Assembly (NCBI GenBank): GCA_019749935.1
Contig: JAIEPD010000015.1
Coordinates: forward strand, 1-33,422
Length of the DNA: 33,422 nucleotides
Direction: 5' to 3'
Origin: Alphaproteobacteria bacterium
GTDB taxonomy: Bacteria; Pseudomonadota; Alphaproteobacteria; Paracaedibacterales; CAIULA01
Position 1 is the stretch's first letter. Every line of letters begins with the position of its first letter. The notes under the pieces are model-generated. The model did not search any database. It worked only from the letters and a program-made list of their open reading frames with translations, and was not told the origin of the DNA. Made by a program: the position numbers and the translations under genes. Positions 8,649 to 16,863 of this stretch are shown one piece after another.

Positions 8649-10303
8649 GACACTTTTCTCCTTTTCTGCTTTGTCTTTTCATTACGCCTGTCTCAGCAGC
8701 TGATATGATAAGTGCTCATGCTTTGGGCGGGCAATTAGCAAAGGGATTGCAATCTAACGTTGAGGGATCTGCGAAAGGGACTACTCCCGGTACAGTGCCG
8801 GGTTATAGTTCAAGTGTTCCAAGAGAAGCTTCTTTAAACGCAGCAACCATAGGAGATGCTTCTTTAAGAGAGGCTCATATCTCTGAGGCCGGAAAGTTTT
8901 TAAAAGAAGCGGCTTCGACAAGGCAAAAGTTTGTTCTTGATCCTGATACAGACCCTCTTCTTCGAAATGGAGATGAGGTTTTAAAAGACCCTCATACGGT
9001 TTTAGATGTCAAAATGGAATCGGTAACAGAAACAAGGGAGGCTTCGGTAACTCTCACATGCGAAGAAGCAGGAGAGGCTATAGAGCGGACCTGTCATCAT
9101 GTTTTTGTTATAGAGCTTAGTATAACACCCTGTTATGTGACCGAGAGCTGGGAGTGCGCCGGTTATGATCATCCTATCTACTCTGAAAGACAATGCGGGT
9201 CTGATTGTATTCGAAGGTGGGAACGCCGTGGACATGGACCTAATAATCCTGGGTGTCGAAATGGTATTAAACCTTGCGCTAGGAATTATCAGCGTACAGA
9301 ACATCCAGAAATCATCACGGTTACCAAAGAAGAATGGAGCGATGATTGTGCGGCCCTTGAAGATTTAACCGATAAGGGAGTCTGCCAATATGGGAATAAA
9401 GTTTGTATTGATGGACCCTCCACAAAGATGATTCAAGATCGCCCCGTTACCAAAGACTGCTGGCAGTACCGTCAAACCTATCAGTGCAAGCGCCCCAGTA
9501 AAAACACATGTTCTGCCTTAAGGGCTAAAGGGTGTCTTCAAAAATCCTCAAGGTGTAAAGAAAGGGTGGGTGGTATCTGTGTGGTTTGGGAGCAAACCTA
9601 TGAATGCCCATCCTCAAAGAAATCCTTAAAAAACATTAAAGCAGGGGCAGGATCTCCTTTTTGTATAACCGGCAACTGCGCAGATTCCAGCTATCAAGCC
9701 AATGGCGAGATGCTAGAAGTGATGGCGAAGCTCTCAATCTTTAAAGAAATGCAAAAAGACATTCGAAGCGGTAATTTTGAGATCTTTAAGGGAACGGATA
9801 AAAGATGCAGCCGCAATTGTATTGATTTTAAAGATTGCTGCCAGAATATGAAAGGATGGGGGACTTCTCTTCATTTGGCTTCTTGTAGCGCCGAAGAAAG
9901 GCTTCTGGCGCAGCTCAAAGATAAAAACTTGTGTCATCAAGTCGGAACCTACTGCGCTAAGAAAGTTTTGGGAATCTGTGTTTCTAAAAAGACCAGTTAT
10001 TGCTGTTTTGGGAATAAACTTTTACGGCTCATCCAACAGCAAGGAAGAGCGCAACTGGGCATTAGTTGGGGATCTGCTGAAACTCCCTCTTGCCGGGGTC
10101 TTCGTCCTGAAGAATTGGGACGCATTGATTTTAGCCGCCTTGATCTCAGTGAAGTCTTTGAAGAAATTATTGCATCCTACAAAGCCCCAAACGTATCTAG
10201 TCTTCAAGCCGTAACCGCAGAAAGGTTTAAAGAAAATCTGAAACATATTCAAGCTGGAACCAGAAGACAACCCTTAACGACAGGAGAAGGTGGTGGTTTA
10301 TAA
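8645..10303 (+). CDS. traN: TraN, cysteine-rich mating-pair stabilisation protein
   Basis: This 552-residue exported protein has a signal peptide (cleavage near residue 19, VSAA) and about 31 cysteines after it, packed into residues 130-480. That is the hallmark of TraN, the outer-membrane adhesin of F-type systems that stabilises contact with the recipient. The C-terminal CSRNCIDFKDCCQNMKGWG and KKTSYCCFGNKL segments match conserved TraN boxes. The N-terminal 110 residues are low in cysteine and probably variable. Translation is coupled to trbC by ATGA. Length is near F TraN (602). Confidence 0.92.
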   Translation: MRHFSPFLLCLFITPVSAADMISAHALGGQLAKGLQSNVEGSAKGTTPGTVPGYSSSVPREASLNAATIGDASLREAHISEAGKFLKEAASTRQKFVLDPDTDPLLRNGDEVLKDPHTVLDVKMESVTETREASVTLTCEEAGEAIERTCHHVFVIELSITPCYVTESWECAGYDHPIYSERQCGSDCIRRWERRGHGPNNPGCRNGIKPCARNYQRTEHPEIITVTKEEWSDDCAALEDLTDKGVCQYGNKVCIDGPSTKMIQDRPVTKDCWQYRQTYQCKRPSKNTCSALRAKGCLQKSSRCKERVGGICVVWEQTYECPSSKKSLKNIKAGAGSPFCITGNCADSSYQANGEMLEVMAKLSIFKEMQKDIRSGNFEIFKGTDKRCSRNCIDFKDCCQNMKGWGTSLHLASCSAEERLLAQLKDKNLCHQVGTYCAKKVLGICVSKKTSYCCFGNKLLRLIQQQGRAQLGISWGSAETPSCRGLRPEELGRIDFSRLDLSEVFEEIIASYKAPNVSSLQAVTAERFKENLKHIQAGTRRQPLTTGEGGGL

Positions 10304-11066
10304 AGGTTTTCTTTTAGTTCTGATTTTCTTGACAAATTCACTTCAAGCAGGTTTTTTTGACGGGCACGCTGAAGGATGGCACTGGTATCAAAATTTGCTT
10401 GTTTTAGAAGAAGAAAAAGAAGACGAGACGTTTGAAAAAACCGAACCTTTTGAGTCAGGCCCTAAACAGACAAGGAAAAATGATCCCAATGAATTGATGA
10501 AGGCCTATCGCGGGGAGATTGAAAGACGGCTGAATTTGGCTTTGATTAACCCAAGTCCTTTTAACGTGCAGCGGTATCAAGCGATTCAAAAGGATTTAAT
10601 GAATCGGTCAGAACGGTTTTCTAAAATATGGCAAAGAACTCTTCTTGAAAATCCTGCTTTAGATCATTCCGTGGAGTTTCCAACATCTCAAGTGTCAAGG
10701 CATGTTTATCTGGATGAGCAGCGTAAAGAGAAGGCAGAAAAAATTAAAGCGCTTTCTGGGAGCTATGGCTTGTTTTTCTTTTATCGGGGAAATTGCCCTT
10801 ACTGTCATGCCTTTGCCCCTATTGTGAAACGATTTGCAGAAACCTATCATTGGGATGTTTTGGCGATTAGTCTTGATGGCAGTTCAATGCTTGAGTTTCC
10901 TGATGCTAAAACAGATCAAGGACAAGCCGCGCAATTAGGCGTTGGAGTTGTTCCTTCCTTGTTTGCTGTCAATCCTCAAACAGGTCACATCCTTCCGATT
11001 AGTCATGGCATGACAACGCAAGATGAAATCGAAAACCACATCCTTGTTTTAACGGAGGCACCATGA
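10293..11066 (+). CDS. traF: TraF, thioredoxin-like pilus assembly protein
   Basis: This protein of about 257 residues has a signal peptide (cleavage near LQA-GFF) and a C-terminal thioredoxin-like domain with LFFFYRGNCPYCHAFAP. The CPYC pair suggests it may keep redox activity, whereas F TraF lacks a CxxC motif. It probably helps fold the disulfide-rich TraU, TraN and TraH. The start is GTG 10293, placed 6 bp after AGGAG; GTG 10290 is also in frame but too close. It overlaps the end of traN and joins traH by ATGA. Confidence 0.92.
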   Translation: MVYKGFLLVLIFLTNSLQAGFFDGHAEGWHWYQNLLVLEEEKEDETFEKTEPFESGPKQTRKNDPNELMKAYRGEIERRLNLALINPSPFNVQRYQAIQKDLMNRSERFSKIWQRTLLENPALDHSVEFPTSQVSRHVYLDEQRKEKAEKIKALSGSYGLFFFYRGNCPYCHAFAPIVKRFAETYHWDVLAISLDGSSMLEFPDAKTDQGQAAQLGVGVVPSLFAVNPQTGHILPISHGMTTQDEIENHILVLTEAP

Positions 11067-12451
11067 AACATTCTCTTATTCTTATCATTTTTTTGTTTCT
11101 GAAAATCTCTCCTTTAAGTTTTGCAGGGGTGGGTGAAGATTTGACTAAATTCTTTAGCTCTATGGGAGGCGTTGCCAATGTCAGTAGAGGTGGTACTTAC
11201 AAAGATCAATCGGCTGGATATTATACCGGCGGAAGTTTGTTTAGCCGCAATCAAATCCGAACGATTCAACCCATGACCGTTCAAATGCCAGGCTTTAGGG
11301 CCGGATGCGGGGGCATTGATTTATTTACAGGGGGGTTTTCTCATATCAGGTCTGCTGAACTCATTGGCGCTTTAAGAAACATTGGGGCCTCCATGGGATC
11401 GTATGCTTTTATGTTAGCGATTCAAACGGTAAGTCCTCAGATCTATAACATCTTAAATGAACTGAATGCGCTTGCGAATAAAATCAATCAAACCAACATT
11501 AATTCATGTGAAGCAGCAGCAACCATGGTGGGTGGTCTTTGGCCTAAATCAGATATCGCAAGTAAACATCTTTGCACAGCCATGGGATCGAACTTGGGCG
11601 CTTTATCCGATTGGGCCAGTGCAAGACAAAGTTGCGGCGCTGAAGGCAGACGAGAAGAACTCCTTCGAGGCAAGATGGGCGAAGAGCGTTACAAGAATAT
11701 GCTGGTGGGGGAGTTTAATTTGGCTTGGAAAGCGATTCAAAGAAATGATTTTTTAGCAGCTGATAAAGCGCTTGCTGAGTTTTTCTTAAGCTTATCCGGC
11801 ACCATTATTTCTCGCAAAAATGGTGAAAATTTCGAGATCATCACACTTCCCTCGCTTGCTGATCGGGAAGAACTTCTAACAGCTCTTCTGCACGGCGGAA
11901 ATGCCAAGATTTATCGCTGTGATGGGGGAGATGCAGAAAATCGCTGCCTGAACCCCACCTTGACAGAAATTACGGTCGCAGAAGCCGATGCTTTAAGACA
12001 AAAGGTCAGTAAAGTTCTAGAGAGCATGGTTACAAAAATCTATGAAGATATAGCGCCAACAGAACCTGAAAAAGCTTTTCTCAATTCAACAAGACTTCCA
12101 GTTTATAAGATCTTAAATGTCTCTACAGCGTACCGCAAAGGACAAGCGCCTTTGGATATTCATCAATACGCTGATTTGATCGCTCTTGATATTCTTTATC
12201 AATACATCAGTGAGGTTTTGGATGTGGTGAATGATGGGGTCACTCAACTTAAAGCCGTTCAAGTTGATGATTCTCACATTAAACGGTTTCAAGGCGGATT
12301 AACTTTAGCTAGAGAACGCATCACAGAGCGTCGCAACAGTGCTTTTCAGCATATGGACACCATCTTAAGTTTTGTTCAAAAGACGCAAATGATAGAACGT
12401 CAAATCCACAGCATGCTCGGAACCGTCGCTAATGAAACCAATTGGATGTAG
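11063..12451 (+). CDS. traH: TraH, outer-membrane/periplasmic pilus assembly protein
   Basis: This 462-residue protein has a signal peptide (about 1-22) and the TraH opening VGEDLTKFFSSMGGVANVSRGG, followed by QSAGYYTGGSLFSRN and GCGGIDLFTGGFSHI. These are strongly conserved across F-type TraH, which works with TraF, TraU and TraW in pilus assembly. Length equals F TraH (about 458). Its ATG overlaps the traF stop. It is the last gene before the inserted toxin-antitoxin pair; in F-type order traG should follow directly. Confidence 0.95.
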   Translation: MKHSLILIIFLFLKISPLSFAGVGEDLTKFFSSMGGVANVSRGGTYKDQSAGYYTGGSLFSRNQIRTIQPMTVQMPGFRAGCGGIDLFTGGFSHIRSAELIGALRNIGASMGSYAFMLAIQTVSPQIYNILNELNALANKINQTNINSCEAAATMVGGLWPKSDIASKHLCTAMGSNLGALSDWASARQSCGAEGRREELLRGKMGEERYKNMLVGEFNLAWKAIQRNDFLAADKALAEFFLSLSGTIISRKNGENFEIITLPSLADREELLTALLHGGNAKIYRCDGGDAENRCLNPTLTEITVAEADALRQKVSKVLESMVTKIYEDIAPTEPEKAFLNSTRLPVYKILNVSTAYRKGQAPLDIHQYADLIALDILYQYISEVLDVVNDGVTQLKAVQVDDSHIKRFQGGLTLARERITERRNSAFQHMDTILSFVQKTQMIERQIHSMLGTVANETNWM

Positions 12452-12503
12452 GGAAGAATAAAAGTTGATATTTTTTAAGAGGACAGCATTACAAATTAAT
12501 TCA

Positions 12504-12532
12504 TTGAAATGTGTGTACAAAAACCGTACATT
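12504..12532 (+). promoter_or_regulatory. Promoter and operator-like repeat of the GNAT toxin-antitoxin pair
   Basis: A TTGAAA (-35, 12504-12509) and TACATT (-10, 12527-12532) are separated by 17 bp. The inverted repeat TGTAC-7-GTACA (12514-12530) fills the spacer and overlaps the -10 box. The layout suits autorepression by the ribbon-helix-helix antitoxin encoded 35 bp downstream, as known for DUF1778/GNAT modules. The assignment is by pattern only. Confidence 0.5.
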
Positions 12533-12566
12533 AATTATGTGAATTTATTAAAAAAGGAAAAGTATT

Positions 12567-12875
12567 ATGCCAACTAGCAAGAAGAAAGACTTGAAGGTAC
12601 AAAGAGTTAAAAAGGGAGAGCGCCTTGATCTTCGGTTAAGTTATAGTGAAAAAGAGCTTTTGAAGAGGGCTGCTGCCTTAAGACATGAAAAAGTCAGTGA
12701 TTATGTTAGGGTCCTTATCTTAAATGAAGCAAAGCGCTTTATTGAAGAAAGAGAATCTATTCTTTTATCAGATTTAGATCGTGATCTTTTATTACACTCT
12801 CTTGATAACCCACCTATTCCTAATGAGGCTCTCAGAGCAGCTATGGGGGAGTATAGGAAAGGTGTGATTGGATGA
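12567..12875 (+). CDS. DUF1778-family antitoxin (TacA-like)
   Basis: This 102-residue protein has an N-terminal basic tail and a ribbon-helix-helix segment (GERLDLRLSYSEKELLKRAAALR, about residues 17-39) typical of DUF1778 antitoxins such as TacA. Its C-terminal tail (LLSDLDRDLLLHSLDNPPIPNEALRAAM) matches the region that wraps around and neutralises GNAT toxins. It binds its own promoter in known relatives. An AAGGAAAAG Shine-Dalgarno precedes the ATG, and the gene overlaps the toxin gene by 4 bp (ATGA). It is not part of any F-type core and is an insertion in the tra operon. Confidence 0.93.
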   Translation: MPTSKKKDLKVQRVKKGERLDLRLSYSEKELLKRAAALRHEKVSDYVRVLILNEAKRFIEERESILLSDLDRDLLLHSLDNPPIPNEALRAAMGEYRKGVIG

Positions 12876-13375
12876 AGTTTTTAACAGTTCTATTATCTTC
12901 TGATCATAAGCGTCTGGAGTTTGATTGTGGTAATCAGGTTCTGAACGGATATTTGCGCTCCTATGCTTTACAAGATATGAAACGACGAGTCAGTCGTGCC
13001 TACGTATCGATTTCATCAGAAAATTTTATCAAAGGGTTTTATACTTTAAGCGCCTCTTCATTTTGTTTTGAATCTATCCCGGAAAATTTAAGAAAGAAAT
13101 TACCTCGTTATCCGTTACCAGCCGTTTTAATTGGCAGACTTGCAGTCGATCAAAAGTTTCAAAAGCAAGGGATGGGTAAGCATTTGCTTATGGATGCGCT
13201 TTATAGAATTGTATTAGCTGAAGAATCAATAGGCATTTATGCTGCTGTTGTTGAGGCAAAAGATGAACAAGCTCAAGCTTTTTATGAGAAGTTTGGATTT
13301 ATTTCTTTTAAAGAACACCCTTTAAAACTATTTTTACCTCTTCCCACAATCAAACAAGCCCTTTTAAGAGACTAA
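12872..13375 (+). CDS. GNAT acetyltransferase toxin (TacT-like)
   Basis: This 167-residue protein opens with LLSSDHKRLEFDCGNQVLNGYLR, the usual start of GNAT toxins paired with DUF1778 antitoxins. The acetyl-CoA loop is at residues 97-102 (QKQGMG), and the likely catalytic Tyr138 is in FYEKFGF. Relatives (TacT, AtaT, ItaT) acetylate aminoacyl-tRNAs and stop translation; the exact target cannot be read from sequence. It follows the antitoxin by ATGA overlap. The pair probably stabilises the element and separates traH from traG. Both genes look intact. Confidence 0.93.
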   Translation: MKFLTVLLSSDHKRLEFDCGNQVLNGYLRSYALQDMKRRVSRAYVSISSENFIKGFYTLSASSFCFESIPENLRKKLPRYPLPAVLIGRLAVDQKFQKQGMGKHLLMDALYRIVLAEESIGIYAAVVEAKDEQAQAFYEKFGFISFKEHPLKLFLPLPTIKQALLRD

Positions 13376-13536
13376 AAATACAATTCATTCGTTCTGAATT
13401 ATTCTCGCACTGTAGTGACAATCTGTTCCCCGGCATTTTGCAAATAATGTCTGTAAGATCCTCATTCGGTTTGTTTTCGAGCTTTCCAATTTTGTCAACA
13501 CTGAGGGCAAAATCTTTAGAGAGAAGAGTATATGAA

Positions 13537-13561
13537 ATTTTCCAGACAGTGTCTGGAAAAT
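13537..13561. repeat. 25-bp perfect palindrome upstream of traG
   Basis: ATTTTCCAGACA and its exact reverse complement flank a single G. The site is 31 bp before the traG start, in the 217-bp gap after the GNAT toxin. It could be an operator, a strong hairpin without a U-tract, or a scar of the module insertion. The rest of the gap holds no gene I can support. Confidence 0.85.
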
Positions 13562-13592
13562 CTAATGAAGAATTTAAAGCAAAGGAATCAAA

Positions 13593-16500
13593 ATGGATTA
13601 TGCCATAACGACCTATGGGGGAGGGGAAGTTTTAGAAGGATTGTTTAATGCCATTGCGGTTTGCCTCAATAGCACGAATGGTACATTATTTACGCCTTTG
13701 GTAAGGTTTGGTCTTCTCCTGGGCGGCTTTATGGGCCTTGTCTATGCATTTTGGGGAGATCAACTGGGATTTGTTAAAAACTGGCTGATTCCCTTTTATT
13801 TGATTTTAAATGTTTTGTTTGTTCCGCAAACCAGTGTTTGGATCCTTGATCCCGTTAATCATACCCATAAAAAGATTGATCATGTTCCCTGGGGATTAGG
13901 GGCTTTTGCCGGAATGGTAAGTAACATAGGCAAAGTCTTAACGGAAAAGGTAGAAATGGTCTTTAGTTTACCGGATGATTTGCGGTATCAAAAAACAGGT
14001 CATATGTTTGCCTCCCACCTTATTCAGCAATCCAAGATGTTTCGGATCACGAATGAAGACGCTGCTGATAATATGCGCAGCTTTGTGAATCAATGTGTTG
14101 TTTATGATGCAATGATTGGCCGAAAGTATACAATTGAAGACTTAAGACATAGTGATGACATTTGGAACTTAGTCTCCACTTCAGCTTCTCCGGTTAGAGC
14201 TTTTGTTTATAGAGAGCCTCATGATCCAGGCTCAGCTCCGAACCGGGCAGAAATTATCACCTGCCGAGAAGGGGTAACTAAACTCAATCGTCTCTGGGGA
14301 ATTGAAGTGAACCGAACAGCAACGGTGTTCGGAACCAAGATCTTTGGCAAAAGCTCTTTTTTGAATCCTAAGCTTGAGCTTTTTAAGCATCTTCCGCTTG
14401 CTCATAACTATCTGACAAACTCAGCCAAAAGCGCAGAACAAATCCTTAAGCAGCAAATGATGATTCATAGTGTTGTGGATGGCATTGAACAAAAATCTAT
14501 TGAACTTGGCAATGCCCCTAATTTTGCTACAAGACGGGCTTACTTACAGCAAAGAACCACCTATGAGACTTTAGGAAACTTGGCAGCGGAAAGCTTACCT
14601 GTGATGAAGAACGTTATCGAAGCCTTAGCCTATGCTGCCTTTATCTTCATTTTGCCCTTAGCCCTTTTACCTATGGGCTGGAAAGTGATAGGGCAATGGG
14701 GCGGTCTTATTTTATGGGTGCAAATGTGGGCTCCACTTTACGCGGTTTTAAACTTTATCATGACGGTAAGTTCAAAAAGTAAAAGCTTAGCGGCCGTAGT
14801 CGTAAGCAATGAAAATGGCGTGACGATAGCAAGTTCCGTGGGGCTTATCAATGCCAATGCGGATATGGCAGCTATGGCCGGGTACTTAGCCATGAGCATT
14901 CCCTTTATTAGCTGGGCGCTTGTAAAGGGTGGAGCAGGAGCTTTTGTTCAATTGGCAACCCACTTAGGCAGTGTGACTCAAGGTGTCGCCGGTACAGCTG
15001 CAAATGAACAAGCAACAGGTAATTATAGTTTTGGCAATGTGAGTCAAGGCAATATCCAAGCTTATAACACCAGTGCACTCCAGCATAACACTTCCCCTTC
15101 TTATCAAGCCGGTCAATTTAGGCAAATAGATGGGAGGACGGATATGGTGACTACTGCAGAAGGACAGCATATTCTAAATGTGGCTAATTCTAACTTACCA
15201 ATGTCTCTTAATTTTGCTGAAACCCAAAGTGGGCAAATCTCTGAAAGGGCTAGTAAAGCTTTAACAGCTTCTCAGCAGAAAATGGAAGCCTCATCAAGGC
15301 ATCAAGCCGAAGCGTACCGGGAGGTTTTTGATTTTGCAACGCATCAAGCCCATCAACAGCAGCTTGGAAAGGGATTAAGTTATGGAGAAACCACATCAAG
15401 TAACATCCAAGCTTCTCTATTTAAACAACGCGCAGAACAGTTTGCCAAAGATAACAACATCAGTGTCCAGGAATCAGCGAGCTTATTAGCAGGCGTGAGT
15501 GCAGGAGTGAACTTTGGTTTTGTAGGTATGAAAGGAGAGGGGTCTTTATCGTCTCAAAGCTCTAAGGGAGAGATGCTGCGAAGGGCAGAAGATTTTGTGG
15601 AGCAAAACCAACTCCAGGAAACCTTAAGTAAAGCAGTTCAAGGTATGAAAGAGGAACGGTTTCATAACAGCGACGAAGAAGGCAGAAGGCTGGCAGAAAA
15701 TATTACAGCATCTACTGATTCTTCCCGCACTTTAAGGCAAGAAGCCCATGTTAGTTTACAAGAAGCCCATTCTTTAAGTTCCGAGGCGAATTATATTAGG
15801 TCTAATGCCGCTACAATTAATCAAAACCTTAATCAAGAGTTTGTGGATTGGATGACTAGGCAACCTTATCAAGGGAAAGGACATGTTGGTCTTGATGAAA
15901 CCAGACGTCTTCTCAGCAGCACAGACCCCAAACATCAAGAAATGGTTCAGCATTATGCCAGGGACTTTTTGAATCACCATAAGAAAGGGTTTGAGGTTTC
16001 TCCTTCTAAAATCATGGGATTAGAGAGCCTAGCGGGAACCTATCAGGATAAGAGCCGAGATGTTCAGGGACACTATCATCAAGAAAATCCTTCCTCTTTT
16101 GAGCGTGTTCAAGGCCGCGCAAGAGAAAGTGGGTTTTTAGTCTCTGAAAAAGCAGCAACAACAGATCCTCGTTTTCTTCAAGAAGAGGATAGGCCAGAAA
16201 AGAAGGGCGGAGTAGGCGTCTCTAGTTCTCCTTCTCTTGATATTAATCCTCATCCTTCGTTGAATGTCAAAGAGAGCGGATCTTTAGTTTCAGCAAAGAC
16301 AACGCCTTTGGTTGGTGGTTTTTCTCAGGAGGAAAGGGGAACAGAAAAGAAGGTGGAAGCAAATACTTTTAGTCCTACCTCTTCTGAGATTAACCCTTAT
16401 TCTTCCCCGGATGTCAGAGAGCATGAAAGAAAATTTGATAGAAGGAGTTTTTCTGGTTTTGATCATGCTGAAGAACGACCCAGAGAAAGCGGAATTTTAT

Positions 16501-16853
16501 CTGCTGCCCAATCATTTTCTGGAATTGATGATTCTCCTCAACAAGAGAATGGAGTCGAAAGAAAACCAGAAACAGAGGCACCTAATCCCGCCTCTTCTCG
16601 TATAGGTCCTCACTCCTCTTTCCTTGATCCAACAGAGACCCAGGAAAAAGTTGAGGGTTTATTTAGGGATAATGAATCGACTTTGTCTTCAAGACAAAAA
16701 CAGATGGAAGGTCATAAGCAAAAGATGAAAGAAAGTGTTCTGACCGGCCAAAAAAGAGGCTTAATTGAATCTGTGTCCAAGGGACCTTTAAGTCATCTTT
16801 CTGAATTGGGTAGAAAAATTAAAGAGGATCTAAAAAAAGCGAGTGATGAGTAG
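13593..16853 (+). CDS. traG: TraG, mating-pair stabilisation and pilus assembly protein
   Basis: This 1086-residue protein follows the F TraG plan. There are N-terminal membrane helices (about residues 33-55 and 66-78), a periplasmic segment with cysteines, a second membrane cluster (about 338-390 and 425-452), and a long hydrophilic C-terminal region rich in Gln, Ser and Glu. In F, the N-terminal part serves pilus assembly and the C-terminal part mating-pair stabilisation or entry exclusion. It is longer than F TraG (938). The extra length is partly a set of degenerate repeats starting with ESG at residues 845, 894 and 965. Shine-Dalgarno is AAAGGAA. It overlaps the beginning of the traD frame. 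Confidence 0.92.
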   Translation: MDYAITTYGGGEVLEGLFNAIAVCLNSTNGTLFTPLVRFGLLLGGFMGLVYAFWGDQLGFVKNWLIPFYLILNVLFVPQTSVWILDPVNHTHKKIDHVPWGLGAFAGMVSNIGKVLTEKVEMVFSLPDDLRYQKTGHMFASHLIQQSKMFRITNEDAADNMRSFVNQCVVYDAMIGRKYTIEDLRHSDDIWNLVSTSASPVRAFVYREPHDPGSAPNRAEIITCREGVTKLNRLWGIEVNRTATVFGTKIFGKSSFLNPKLELFKHLPLAHNYLTNSAKSAEQILKQQMMIHSVVDGIEQKSIELGNAPNFATRRAYLQQRTTYETLGNLAAESLPVMKNVIEALAYAAFIFILPLALLPMGWKVIGQWGGLILWVQMWAPLYAVLNFIMTVSSKSKSLAAVVVSNENGVTIASSVGLINANADMAAMAGYLAMSIPFISWALVKGGAGAFVQLATHLGSVTQGVAGTAANEQATGNYSFGNVSQGNIQAYNTSALQHNTSPSYQAGQFRQIDGRTDMVTTAEGQHILNVANSNLPMSLNFAETQSGQISERASKALTASQQKMEASSRHQAEAYREVFDFATHQAHQQQLGKGLSYGETTSSNIQASLFKQRAEQFAKDNNISVQESASLLAGVSAGVNFGFVGMKGEGSLSSQSSKGEMLRRAEDFVEQNQLQETLSKAVQGMKEERFHNSDEEGRRLAENITASTDSSRTLRQEAHVSLQEAHSLSSEANYIRSNAATINQNLNQEFVDWMTRQPYQGKGHVGLDETRRLLSSTDPKHQEMVQHYARDFLNHHKKGFEVSPSKIMGLESLAGTYQDKSRDVQGHYHQENPSSFERVQGRARESGFLVSEKAATTDPRFLQEEDRPEKKGGVGVSSSPSLDINPHPSLNVKESGSLVSAKTTPLVGGFSQEERGTEKKVEANTFSPTSSEINPYSSPDVREHERKFDRRSFSGFDHAEERPRESGILSAAQSFSGIDDSPQQENGVERKPETEAPNPASSRIGPHSSFLDPTETQEKVEGLFRDNESTLSSRQKQMEGHKQKMKESVLTGQKRGLIESVSKGPLSHLSELGRKIKEDLKKASDE

Positions 16854-16863
16854 GAAACAAAAG

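Noticed and set aside
13370-13600. Open minus-strand stretch across the gap before traG
   Set aside because: The frame is open for about 75 codons but has no ATG with a ribosome site, runs through the palindrome and into antisense traG, and matches nothing I recognise.
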